64,000 nt of DNA from Xestospongia muta (GCA_963693285.1 OY848930.1:4030001-4094000), one strand, 5' to 3'. Numbered from the stretch's first letter, positions 35,693 to 47,098 are shown. Notes: generated by a model not told the origin, from the sequence alone. Numbers and translations: made by a program.

Positions 35693-35895
35693 TGAGGAAG
35701 TTGTGAAGTTCACATTAAGTTAATATGAATTGTACTTTGAATGTATTGATTTAAGTTATATAGGAAAAGATTTAACTTTGTTTAATTTTTTTGTTAATTT
35801 TAGTTGTATTCCTTTCATTTTCGAATATGAATTGGTTATAATAATTAAATAATCCATAGATACTTCAAACTACAAGTCATGTGACACTCTATATT

Positions 35896-36351
35896 GGTCC
35901 TGATGCATTTTATAACCTGAATAAAGGTATAGACAGTTATTATGTTGATGGTGTTTCCATTACTTATGGACAAATTCCTCGTAAACACATCTGGACATAT
36001 GCTGCTGGGTTAAGAGAAGATAAAGTTGATGTTCATGGCTGTCCATGCAATACAGGTTACTCTGGTGGTCGTAATGTATCGTCATCTTTTGTTGGTAATC
36101 ATTACTACTGTGAGTCTGGCGTTGATCCTGATAAGTATTGGGACATAGTTCTCCATGTTAATGATTTTCTGTGGGATGGTGAGAACTGTGATAGTAATGA
36201 AGTTTCTTGTTGTACTAACTCTAAGATGCCTTGGTTCTATCGAAAATTTGATAATATCACTCAAGATGATATTGAACTGAGGATGTGTAATCAACACAAT
36301 CTTTCTTGGGGACAAACACCTTTAGATATCATTGAACTATATGTTCGTTGA
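35896..36351 (+). pseudogene. Array copy 14: 5'-truncated type B exon 3
   Basis: Begins mid-exon (GPDAFYNLNKG) directly behind the copy 13 3' flank (TCATGTGACACTCTATATT). The 151 codons to the stop are open and almost identical to copy 10 (V4 NQHNLSWGQ), and the downstream about 1.1 kb also match. No start, signal exon or promoter. It is a recent segmental duplicate of 27867-29000 cut at its left end. Confidence 0.85.
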
Positions 36352-36828
36352 AAACAAATTGTCAAGTTCACATTTAATTTGTTATGAACTGTGTTTGAAT
36401 AATTTTGATTGGTTTAAAAAGAAATAGAGCTTTTTTGAAAAAAAATTAGTTTTTTTGCAATTTACTTTACAATTATAATTTCTAAGTCATTTACTTTCGA
36501 ACTTACATTTGTTATGATAACATCAATTTCCAATGTTAAGTTTCTTACAAGTCAAAATTGTAGTCATATAGTGTTCTATAGTTATACAGTATTTGTTACT
36601 ATTAGACTGGTTTAGTATAGTAATCTATAGTACTTGTAACTCAGTTATTAACACATACCATTAGTGTGGGTAAGGATATAGATTAGCAGCTAATAAAAAA
36701 AATTGTCTAGAAAGTAGACAAGACAACCCAGCTAGTGAAGCATTCTTCTCTGGTCACAACAGATAACAGTGTTTATCATTGCAACTAAATAGTCTTCATT
36801 AAAGTCAAGTGTCTACTTCTCTGCTAAC
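36352..36828. other. Duplicate of the copy 10 downstream spacer
   Basis: Matches 28321-28799 almost base for base; no gene. Confidence 0.6.
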
Positions 36829-37006
36829 ATGCTGGGTATTAAGTGTGTAGTGGTTGGAGATGGAGCAGTTGGTAAGACTTGTCTCCTTATTCTATACCAC
36901 TAATCCTTTCCCTGTCTTTGATCATTACTCTGCTAATGTGATGGTAAATTCAAGACCAGTGAATATCAGATTATGGGATACAGCTAACAAAGAGAACAAA
37001 TGTTAA
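36829..37006 (+). pseudogene. Rac relic with internal deletions
   Basis: Carries the same GEYIPT-region deletion as 28800 but keeps the TGTCTCCTTATT stretch after the P-loop codons. It ends ATACAGCTAACAAAGAG..., retaining the DTA codons that the other relics lost, so it is closer to the ancestral state. Confidence 0.8.
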
Positions 37007-37941
37007 AAGATAAAAAGCTAGCTAAACTAAAGGAAGGTTCGAAACTCAATCAGACACACCCATTGTTGAAGCACTCACAGTAAAAGCTAATGAAATTCAT
37101 TGGTCACCAAGTGTGTTGGCAGTAAAAATGAGAGATCTATCACATACAATAATAGAAATAAAAATGTGAAATGGATATAACAATATTGTTGTTAACTTTT
37201 AAAATTTTTATAACTGAGATTTGAGGCTATTAGATGGATAAAATAATATGTGGTGGCCAGTTTCAGGTTATTACTACATTATTACCATACTTAGTCATTT
37301 CAAAGGTAACCCTCTGGTTTGTGGCTATCAGTGTCTCTTAATATTCAAATCTTTATTTCAAATAATGGTATTAGCACGATATGTTTAAAAAACTTGAGGT
37401 AGTAAAGACTAGTTTATTATTAGTAGTACTAAATTTAATAATTTTAGATTTAATGTAAATTACATTTACTGGGTTGTTCCAAGTCACACTCATTTAAATA
37501 AAAATTTAGTCCATACAAATTTTAGAGATTGTTACAGTACTTAATAAATTCACTATAATCAGTACACACATTTAATGGTAAACACAAGGTAATTGCCTCA
37601 CTTCCAAAGTAGACATTTAATACACAATCACAATTGCCTTGCTAATATCTCTACAGATAAATAAATTTTGTACTTAATTATAAGTTTCATATATCTGTAA
37701 AGTCAGAAGGTGTGGCTGACTAAAAAATTGAGAATTCCAGCTTCGCAGGCAGTGACTAGTACTTTATTTGACATTTGAGCAAAATGACTACACACACATA
37801 TCCTAAACAGCAATTTACTAAATAATGAAGAAATGTCTGTTAAGCAATCTCATTGGTCAATAATAGTGAACAAAATAGAGAAAATATAAAGAGATCAGAG
37901 TACAATATGACTTGTCATCACACAACACATATGTACTCCAT
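37007..37941. other. Spacer
   Basis: First part duplicates the region after 28977. Then a GTAGTAAAGACTA motif near 37397 breaks off into sequence like the copy 7 3' flank (GGGTTGTTCCAAGTCAC near 37470). No gene. Confidence 0.45.
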
Positions 37942-38052
37942 GGTGAGTATATCCCTACTGTCTTTGATAATTACTTCACTAATGTAATGGTGGATTCAAG
38001 ACCAGTGAATAGCAGATTGTGGGATAAAGCTAACAAAGAGAACAAATACTAA
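37942..38052 (+). pseudogene. Rac fragment (switch I region)
   Basis: Same left boundary as 32777 and 44170 (TACTCCATGGTGAGTATATC); ends at the shared tail. Confidence 0.75.
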
Positions 38053-38746
38053 AAGATAAAAAGCTAGCTAAACTAAAGGAAGCTTTGAAACTTAACCAGA
38101 CACATCCATTTTTTAGGAAGTACTCACAGTAAAAGCTAATAAAATTCATTGATTGCCAACTGTGTTGGCAGTAAAAATGAGAGATCTATCACATACAATA
38201 ATAGAATTAAAAATGTGAAGTGGATATAACTATATTGTTGCTAAGGTTTAATTTTTTTAGAACTGAGATTTGAGGCTATTAGATGCGTAAAATAATATGT
38301 GGTGGTCATTTTTTCCAGTCATCACTACATCACTACCATGTTTAGTCATTTTAAAGGTGACTCTCTGGTTTGTGGCCACCAGTAACTCTTAATATTCAAA
38401 TCTCTATTTCAAATAATGGTATTACCACAATATGTTAAAAAACATTTGAGGTAGTAAAGACTACCTTAGAGGTTTAGATTTTGATAAAAAGAGGAGTGGT
38501 AATAGTATATTGGTAGTACATAAACTGATACTATCAGATTTGACTTTGAAATAACTTTTCTATAAACCAGTTTACAAGAAATGATTTATCAATTGATCAT
38601 ATCACTCCTTTCGCAAAAACTCAAACATCATAAAACTAACAGGAAAGAAGGTTACACAGATGATGACAAAACTATAAAAGAGACACAAAAACTCACTGAC
38701 TGATCAACAAGAAAGGTAAGCAACAAAACAAGTAACTTCAATCATC
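38053..38746 (+). promoter_or_regulatory. Spacer, upstream module and promoter of copy 15
   Basis: Upstream module from about 38310 (GGTAGTAAAGACTACCTTAGAGG near 38451). The GATGTTCAG block is missing: an abrupt join ACATCATAAAACTAACAGG near 38625 shortens the promoter by about 60 bp. TATAAAA at 38673-38679, 74 bp before the ATG. Confidence 0.55.
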
Positions 38747-39637
38747 ATGAGTTATAATCTCCTGCACCTGTGTGTAGTAGTAACTCTGTTCTACTCTACT
38801 ACTCTCATCAATACTGTCAATGGAAACTGTCCTCAAGGTATTATATTTAAATATATCATTTCCCTCTAGTCATTATTATCTTATAGACTGTCCTCTACCT
38901 AGAAGTTGTAAAGATTGGTATGATTTGGGTATTAGGAAGAACTGTTATTATCCAATATATCCTGATGGAAACACTCAACAATTGGTAACTACTGTATACA
39001 ACTCTACTAACAACATATATAGTAATCTATTATAACTCAATAATATGTCTACATATCATACATTTAGGTCTACTGTGACATGAAGGGTACATACTGTGAT
39101 GGGAAAGGTGGTTGGACTAGAGTGGCTTATCTTAATATGACTGAGTCTGGTGCTACCTGTCCTCCTGGACTCACACAACATAATTGTAACAACATCAACC
39201 ATGGAGTGTGTGGACGACCAAATTCTTCCTTATTAGCTGGTTGTAGTTCAACTATATTTTCCACTCTTGGTATCAATTACTACAAAGTATGTGGACGAGT
39301 TAGAGGATATCAATATGGAAGTACTAATGCATTTCAACCACTAACAAAAGGTGTAGGTATAGACAATCATTATGTTGATGGTGTTTCTATTACTTATGGA
39401 CAAAACCCTCGTACACACGTCTGGACATTTGCTGGTGGATTAACAGAAAATAGACTTGATGTTAATGGCTGTCCATGTAATACAGGTTACTCTGCTGGTA
39501 ACAAAGTAGCTTCATCTTTTGTTTGTAATCATTACTACTGTGAGTCTGGTCTTGATCCTGGTCTTGATCTTGGTAAGATTGAGGAACAAAGTTTCTATCC
39601 TAATGATCCTCTGTGGGATGGTAAGAACTGTAAGTGA
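38747..39637 (+). pseudogene. Array copy 15 (type A), 3'-truncated
   Basis: Exons 38747-38837, 38887-38984 and 39068-39637. The promoter, signal peptide and both introns are intact, but exon 3 breaks off after LWDGKNC and reads KNCK then TGA. The sequence after the break (AAATGTGAAATGGATATAAC) is Rac-relic 3' flank (compare near 37160). The CCTNSKMPWFYR...LYVR end, with four cysteines, is lost. A 252-aa product is possible. V3 holds a small in-frame repeat (GLDPGLDLGK), and FVCNHYYC adds a Cys. It could be a functional short form, but loss of the conserved end makes a pseudogene likelier. Confidence 0.7.
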
Positions 39638-40136
39638 AATGTGAAATGGATATAACCATATTGTTGGTGATCCTCTGGTTGGTGGTTACCAGTCTCTCTT
39701 AATATTCAAATCTCCATTTCAAATAATGGTATTACTTCAATATGTTTAAAAAAACTTTGAGGTAGTAATAACTACCTTAGAGGTTTGGATTTTGACAAAG
39801 AGAGGAGTGGTAATAGTATATTGGTAGTATGTGAACTGATGTTATCAGGTTTGACTTTGAAATAACTTTTCCATGAACCTGTTTACAAGAAATGAATTAT
39901 CAGCTTATCATGTCACTCCTTTTGTATAAACTATACATTTGGAGATAAAGATAAAAGACAGAACTAAACAATGACCTCTTTCTTTAAAGACACAGATGTT
40001 TGAACACTTATCAAAATAGGTTGTCGTTTCTCATCACTTTAAGCTAACAAAGGAAGAGATTGTCAGATAATGACAAGAATATAAAAACAGACACACCAAC
40101 TGATTAACAAGAAAGGCAAACAACAAAACAACTACC
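39638..40136 (+). promoter_or_regulatory. Orphan upstream module and promoter
   Basis: Upstream module (CTACCTTAGAGGTTTGG near 39771, GAGAGGAGTGGTAATAGT near 39799) and TATAAAA near 40080, leading to the dead exon 1 at 40137. Confidence 0.55.
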
Positions 40137-40199
40137 ATCAGTTATAATTTCCTCCTGTGTGTAGTAGTAGCTTTTTCTACATTTCTAATCTCATGTTAA
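40137..40199 (+). pseudogene. Dead exon 1 relic (ATC for ATG)
   Basis: Identical remnant to that at 45006, within a block of about 1 kb that recurs at about 44660-45690. Confidence 0.7.
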
Positions 40200-41178
40200 A
40201 GAGATGCTTTTACATGAGTTGTTAATCTGTTATATAAACATAAACTAAACTCCAGTACATTAGGTTAATGACAAAGTGAACACCATTTAAGATATAACCA
40301 TATGTATGTTGTTGCTGTAACATAGTATCCCTTAGCCAGTTATTATATGTAATTATAATTGATGAATAAATTTACTGTTCTCACCACCAATACACATAAC
40401 AACCAATAAATTTATTGTCGTCCATTACTATTCAGAGCTTTAGTATTTTTTAACTTAAGACAACACTCCTATAAACTCTTCACTCTTTAATATTATACAA
40501 TTTACAGCATCAAAAGGAATCTTAGAAAATATTTTCTACTCATGTTTAAATATTTTTAAAATTGCCAGCTTTCAGAATTAATTCATAGTCTTAATAGTTT
40601 TGCAAAGGATGTCTGTAAAATTTAAGAATTTAGGTCATTGAATGTAAAAGATAATATGTAGTAACCATTTTTCCAGGTCACCACTACATCACTGCAATGT
40701 TTAGTGATTTCAAAGGTGAACCTCTGGTTCAAGGCCATCATTGTCTCTTTTTATATTAAAATGTCTATTTAAAATAATGCTATTACTTGACACAAAAAAC
40801 TTTGAAGGAGTAAGCATTAACTTAGAGGTTTGGATTTTTAAAAAGAGAGGAGTGGTAATAGTATATTGGTAGTATGTGAACTGATATTATTTGCTTTGAC
40901 TTTGAAATAACTAATTTTCAACCAAATTACTAGAAAAGGTTTATCAGTTCATCACGTCACTCCTTTCGTATAAACTGGTACAGAACATAAAGACAGAACT
41001 AAATAATGGTCTCATTATTTAAAGACAAAGACATTCAGATACTTATCAAAAAAGAGGAGTGATTTCTCATCTACTTAAACTAACAGAAGAAGAGGCTTCA
41101 CAGATAATGAAAAAGTATAAAAAAGACACAAACTGATCAACAAGAAGGCAAGTAACAAAACAAGTTACTCCAATCATC
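40200..41178 (+). promoter_or_regulatory. Spacer, upstream module and promoter of copy 16
   Basis: Repeat module, then upstream module (GAGAGGAGTGGTAATAGTATATTGG near 40844) and TATAAAA at 41116-41122, 63 bp before the ATG; type A promoter on a type B gene, as in copy 10. Confidence 0.6.
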
Positions 41179-42317
41179 ATGAGTTATAATCTCCTCCTCC
41201 TGTGTGTAGTAGTAGCTCTGTTCTACTCTACTACTCTTGTCAATGGAAACTGTCCTGATGATGAGTCGTCTACTTTGCCTACTCCAACATCTACTGTTAG
41301 TCACATCAAGACAACAATACTACCTTCTCCATCTGTTACTCCATCACCATCACCACTCAATAAAGGTATTATCATATATATTTAATACTATTAGATAATA
41401 ATTCCTTCTATACTAATTGAATGTATAATATACTATATCACTTTCAGAAACAGACTGTTCTCTACCTCAAAGCTGTAAGGATTGGTATGATTTGGGTATA
41501 AGGAAGAGCTGTAACTATCCAATTTATCCTAATGGAAAGACTCAAAAGATAGTAAGTCATATTTACTAACATCATCAATGTTAAAGTTATTTTATTGTAG
41601 GTCTACTGTGACATGAATGGTACACAATGTGATGGGAAAGGTGGTTGGACTAGAGTGGCTTATCTTAATATGACTGAGTTTAATGCTACCTGTCCTCCTG
41701 GACTCTCACTACAACACTATAACAGCATTGATCATGGGCTGTGTGGTCCACCTAGTTCTATATCTTCAATTGGTTGTAGTTCAACTACATTTTCCACTCT
41801 AGGTCTTAACTATCTCGAAGTATGTGGACAAGTTAGAGGTTATCAATATGAGAGTTCTGATGCATTTTATGGCATAATTGTAAATGTAGATATAGACAGT
41901 TATTATGTTGATGGTGTTTCCATTACTTATGGACAAAATCCTCGTACACACATCTGGACATATGCTGGTGGATTAAGAGAAGATTTTAGTGGTACAAATG
42001 GCTGTCCATGTAATACAGGTTCCTATGGTCGTAACAAAGTAGCTTCATCTTTTGTCGGTAATCATTACTACTGTGAGTCTGCTATTGATCCTGGTGACAG
42101 TATCTCAAATCAAATTCTCCATGCTAATGATCCTCTGTGGGATGGTGAGAACTGTGACAGTCATGAAGTTCCCTGTTGTACTAACTCTAAGATGCCTTGG
42201 TTCTATCGAATACTTGATGATATCTCTCAAGATGATATTGAACTGAGGATTTGTAGTGATAACTATGCTCTTTATGGACACATATCTTTAGATATCATTG
42301 AACTATATGTTCGTTGA
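41179..42317 (+). CDS. Array copy 16 (type B, mucin-like linker)
   Basis: Exons 41179-41365, 41448-41551 and 41601-42317 (335 aa, the longest product). The Ser/Thr/Pro linker ends PSPSVTPSPSPLNKG. Exon 2 has RKSCNYPIYPNGKTQKI; its donor is a good GTAAGT. Exon 3 carries V1 ESSDAFYGIIVNVD, unlike any other copy, V2 LREDFSGTNG, V3 AIDPGDSISNQILHAND and V4 SDNYALYGHIS. Confidence 0.85.
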
Positions 42318-42765
42318 AAAACAAATTGCCAAGTTCACATTTGATTTGTTATGAACTGTGTTTGAATAATTTGATTTGATTTTAAAAAATTACCCTTTTT
42401 GAAAAAATAGTTTTTTTTGCATTTTACTTTATAATTTTAATTTCTAAGATATTTACTTTCAAACTTACATTTGTTATAATAACATCAATTTTCTACATTA
42501 AGTCAAGTTAAGATGCAAACAGAGAATGTTAGTCTCCTACTTCTTGCAGTAAGTATAGACTACTTCCTACTTTGATGTTCAGCTTAAAAGAAGATCCAGG
42601 ATAATTATTGTATGACTGATAAGCTAATGACTGTAAGCCTAACAATGATGCAATAAATTAAGTATCATTACAACTTTCTTATTGCATTCTGAAGAACCTC
42701 CTTGTTGATGGAATCATTCCAAGTTCCCAGCTAATTTCCTGTAATCACTGTAGTCATAATAATTA
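42318..42765. other. 3' flank of copy 16
   Basis: Starts like the 3' flanks of copies 1 and 10 (AAAACAAATTGCCAAGTTCACATTTGATTTG), then unique AT-rich sequence up to the mobile element. No gene. Confidence 0.5.
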
Positions 42766-43603
42766 TTAACCTCGCTGCGCGTGGGCGCAAATTGAGGTTA
42801 CTGTAGTCTGTCAGTGTGTGTGTGTGTGTGTGTGTGTCTGCATTGCCTGTTACCGGGGATTGTTTTTGAACTGCTATAACTTGGCAAGCAAAGCATTAGC
42901 AACTACCAACGTTTAGCAATTAATACAAAAACGCGTGGATTTTACAACAGTAGTATCAAGAACATCGTCAAGGAAAATGAAAGCTTAAAACTTGCAAAAG
43001 AATTTTCAGGCTGCAGAGGTCAAGGTGCCATTTCTCGAAAAGTAAAAAGCTTAATGTGGAGATTTTTTAGCATGTTGTAGAGAATCTTAGAGGAATACGG
43101 ATCAGCAAGACAGAAGGCCGTTGGTCGAAGCAATCGTCATAAAAGTTCTGAAAAGTGTTTTCAAGATTGTACATGGACTTGGAGTGAAGTAACGGATTCA
43201 GGAAACATCTCAAAGCACTGAAAAAACTGCTACTAATAGATAATATATTGATTTATATTTGTACTACAAGACATTACCAAAGAACGTTTCATTTCAAGTT
43301 AAGAGTCATGTAAAGGCTCAGAGAAACTTTCATCATGAATCTAGCACTTAATTTTGCTTGGCAATTGAATGATACTATTACATACTCAGTTACAGCTTCA
43401 CAGACATGTCAATCAGAGTGCAAAGTACCCAGTAAACGACAAAGCTTTTTTTCCCTTTGATTGAAGAGAAATGCTGAGTCATCAAACAACAGTTTGTAAT
43501 GTGCATCGCGTGATTCTTTAAATAATTTGACCACACCTTGTCCAATCTTAAATGTACATGTACATGCAGTATAGATCTACACTGGGCACCGCAGCGAGGT
43601 TAA
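42766..43603. mobile_element. Non-autonomous piggyBac-like element (838 bp including TTAA flanks)
   Basis: Left end TTAACCTCGCTGCG (42766-42779) and right end CGCAGCGAGGTTAA (43590-43603) are perfect inverted copies. TTAA at both outer edges fits a TTAA target-site duplication with terminal repeats starting CCTCGCTGCG, the hallmark of piggyBac-type transposons. No transposase frame is present. The interior includes a short (GT)n run (about 42814-42837) and looks less AT-rich than the surroundings. Alternatively TTAA could be part of a longer terminal repeat of another superfamily. Confidence 0.65.
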
Positions 43604-44169
43604 GCACTTTAGTGCATTTTTATTGTTTCTTCATCACAATATGTAAAAGCACTTTTTTGTGATCATAAGCTGGTTGAATATGGAACTCACTGCCTTCTAA
43701 TATGCTACCACTTTTTCTATTGGCTATCAATTTGAAAAACACATTTAAAAAATAAGCAAACAAGTAAATGAAAACATTTCCTAAAAATAAAGTAAATGTG
43801 GAGATGGGTAGTATCAGTTCAATATAAAGAATGCAAACAAGATAGTAGCATAATAATCATATATAATAGCACAGGTGGCACAAACAAGTTAGGATATTTA
43901 TCACTTATATCTAAATCACATAGCATCAGTAATATGAAAGTGAGAAGGTGGAGCTGACTAAAATAAAATAAAAACCATAGAATTCCAGCTTCACAGACAG
44001 TGATCATTGCTTTATCTGATATTTGAGCCAAAAAATTATAATAATAAAGTGGTCATACTTTAGCTACAAGATGACTACAGACACATATACAACATGGCAA
44101 TTCACTAACTAATGAAGAAAAGTACCACAGTACTGACTGCTGTCATCACACAACACATATGTATTCCAT
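43604..44169. other. Spacer
   Basis: Continues sequence interrupted by the element, then from about 43945 repeats the GGAGCTGACTAAAATAAAA block of 21510 and 32555. No gene. Confidence 0.45.
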
Positions 44170-44280
44170 GGTGAGTATATCCCTACTGTCTTTGATAATT
44201 ACTTCACTAATGTAATTGTAGATTCAAGAACAGTTAATATAGCATCATGGGATAAAGCTAACAATGAGAACAAATGCTAA
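44170..44280 (+). pseudogene. Rac fragment (switch I region)
   Basis: Third fragment starting GGTGAGTATATCCC behind the same CACATATGTA flank; ends at the shared tail. Confidence 0.75.
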
Positions 44281-45005
44281 AAGCTAAAACGCTAAATAAA
44301 CTAAAGAAGCTTCAAAACTTAATAAGCCATGCCCATTTTGAAGCACTCACAGTAAAAGCTAATAAAATTCATTGGTTGCCAACTGTGTTGGCAGTAAACA
44401 TATGAGATATCTCACATACAATAATAGAAATAAAAATGTGAAATAGATATAACTACACTGTTGTTAACCTTTAAATTTTTTAGAAATGAGATTTGAGGCC
44501 ATTAGATACATAAAATAATATGTGGTAGCCATTTTTTAGGTCATCCTTACATTACTACAATGTTTAGTCATTTCAAAGGTGACCCTCTGATTTGCAGTGT
44601 CTCTTAATATTCAAATTTCTATTTCTTTTGAGATAGTAAGAACTACCTCAGAGATTTGGATTTTGATAAAGAGAGGAGTGGTTTAATATATTGGTAGTAC
44701 GTGAACTGACACTATCAGGTTTGACTTTGAAATAACTTTTCCATGAACCTGTTTACAAGAAATGAATTATCAGTTTATCGTGTCACTCCTTTTGTATAAA
44801 CTATACATTTGGAGATAAAGATAAAAGACAGAACTAAACAATGACCTCTTTCTTTAAGACACAGATGTTTGAACACTTATCAAAATAGGTTGTCGTTTCT
44901 CATCACTTTAAGCTAACAAAGGAAGAGATTGTCAGATAATGACAAGAATATAAAAACAGACACACCAACTGATTAACAAGAAAGGCAAACAACAAAACAA
45001 CTACC
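44281..45005 (+). promoter_or_regulatory. Orphan upstream module and promoter
   Basis: GAGATAGTAAGAACTACCTCAGAG near 44629, GAGAGGAGTGGTTTAATATATTGG near 44671, TATAAAA near 44950. Ends at the dead exon 1 at 45006. Confidence 0.55.
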
Positions 45006-45068
45006 ATCAGTTATAATTTCCTCCTGTGTGTAGTAGTAGCTTTTTCTACATTTCTAATCTCATGTTAA
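45006..45068 (+). pseudogene. Dead exon 1 relic (ATC for ATG)
   Basis: Fourth copy of the 21-codon remnant. Confidence 0.7.
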
Positions 45069-46081
45069 AGAGATGCTTTTACATGAGTTGTTAATCTGTT
45101 ATATAAACATAAACTAAACTCCAGTACATTAGGTTAATGACAAAGTGAACACCATTTAAGATATAACCATATGTATGTTGTTGCTGTAACATAGTATCCC
45201 TTAGCCAGTTATTATATGTAATTATAATTGATGAATAAATTTACTGTTCTCACCACCAATACACATAACAACCAATAAATTTATTGTCGTCCATTACTAT
45301 TCAGAGCTTTAGTATTTTTTAACTTAAGACAACACTTCTATAAACTCTTCACTCTTTAATATTATACAATTTACAGCATCAAAAGGAATCTTAGAAAATA
45401 TTTTCTACTCATGTTTAAATATTGTTAAAATTGCCAGCTTTCAGAATTAATTCATAGTCTTAATAGTTTTGCAAAGGATGTCTGTAAAATTTAAGAATTT
45501 AGGTCATTGAATGTAAAAGATAATATGTAGTAACCATTTTTCCAGGTCACCACTACATCACTGCAATGTTTAGTGATTTCAAAGGTGAACCTCTGGTTCG
45601 TGGCCATCATTGTCTCTTTTTATATTAAAACGTCTATTTAAAATAATGGTGTTAGCACAACTTGACACAAAAAACTTTTAAGGAGTAAGGATTAACTCTA
45701 GGTTTGGATTATAAAAAAGAGAGGAGTGGTAGTAGTATATTGGTAGTATGTGAACTAATATTATCTGCTTTAAATTTGAAATAACTGCTTTTCAACCAGA
45801 TTAACAGAAAGGTTTATCCGTTGATCATGTCAATCCTTTCATATAAACTCTACATCTGGTGCAAAACATACATGACAGAACTACAACAATGACCTCTTTA
45901 TTTAAAGACAAAGACACTCAGATACTTATCAAAAAAGAGGTGTGATTTCTCATCTACTTAAACTAACAAAAGAAGAGGTTTCACAGATAATGTAAAAGTA
46001 TAAAAGAGACACAAAAACACACTGACTGATCAACAAGAAAAAGTAAGCAACAAACAAACAAACAAAGTTTCTTCAACTACC
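45069..46081 (+). promoter_or_regulatory. Spacer, upstream module and promoter of copy 17
   Basis: 45069-45690 is near-identical to 40200-40820. The upstream module (GAGAGGAGTGGTAGTAGTATATTGG near 45719) follows, and TATAAAA at 45999-46005 lies 83 bp before the ATG. Confidence 0.6.
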
Positions 46082-47098
46082 ATGAGTTACAACTTCCTCC
46101 TGTGTGTAGTAGTAGCTCTGTTCTACTCTACTACTCTCATCAATACTGTCAATGGAAACTGTCCTCAAGGTATTATATTTAAATACATCATTTCCCTCTA
46201 GTCATTATTATATTATAGACTGTCCTCTACCTAGAAGCTGTAGAGATTGGTATGATTTGGGTATTAGGAAGAACTGTTATTATCCAATATATCCTGATGG
46301 AAACACTCAACAATTGGTAACTACTGTATACAACTCTACTAACAACATATATAGTAATCTATTATAACTCAATAATATGTCTACATATCACACATTTAGG
46401 TCTACTGTGACATGAAGGGTACACACTGTGATGGGAAAGGTGGTTGGACTAGAGTAGCTTATCTTAATATGACTAAGTACAACGATACCTGTCCTCCTGG
46501 ACTCTCACTACAACGATATGACAACGTGGATCATGGAGTATGTGGTCAATCTAATTCCTCTAAAGGTGGTTGTAGTTCAACTAAATTTTCCGCTTTTGGT
46601 CTCAATTATAACAAAGTGTGCGGACAAGTTAGAGGATATCAGTATTACAGTCCAGATGCATTCTACAGCCTTAGTAAAGGTATAGACAGTTATTATGTTG
46701 ATGGTGTTTCCATTACTCATGGACGATACCCTCGTACACACATCTGGACATATGCTGGTGGATTAAGAGAAGATGGTTATAACGTTAATGACTGTCCTTG
46801 TAACTATGGCAATAGTCATAAAGTAGCTTCATCTTTTGTTGGTAATCATTACTACTGTGAGTCTGCTCTCAATCCTCATACGATTCTTGAACAAGTTCTT
46901 TATGGTAATGATCCTCTGTGGGATGGTAAGAACTGTGACAGTCGTGAAGCTTCCTGTTGTACTAATTCCAAGATGCCTTGGTTCTATCGAGTATTTGATG
47001 ATATTACTAATAATGATATTGAGCTGAGGGTGTGTACTGACAGTGGTATTCCTGATGAAGACACACCTTTAGATATCATTGAGATATACATTCATTGA
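46082..47098 (+). CDS. Array copy 17 (type A, IEIYIH ending)
   Basis: Exons 46082-46169, 46219-46316 and 46400-47098 (294 aa, shortest intact product). The signal peptide is NFLLCVVVALFYS. Exon 3 changes normally fixed sites: NMTKYNDTCPPGL, ITHGRYPRTH and a short CPCNYGNSHKVASS. V1 YSPDAFYSLSKG, V2 LREDGYNVND, V3 ALNPHTILEQVLYGND. The ending and V4 (TDSGIPDED) group it with copy 8. Confidence 0.85.
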
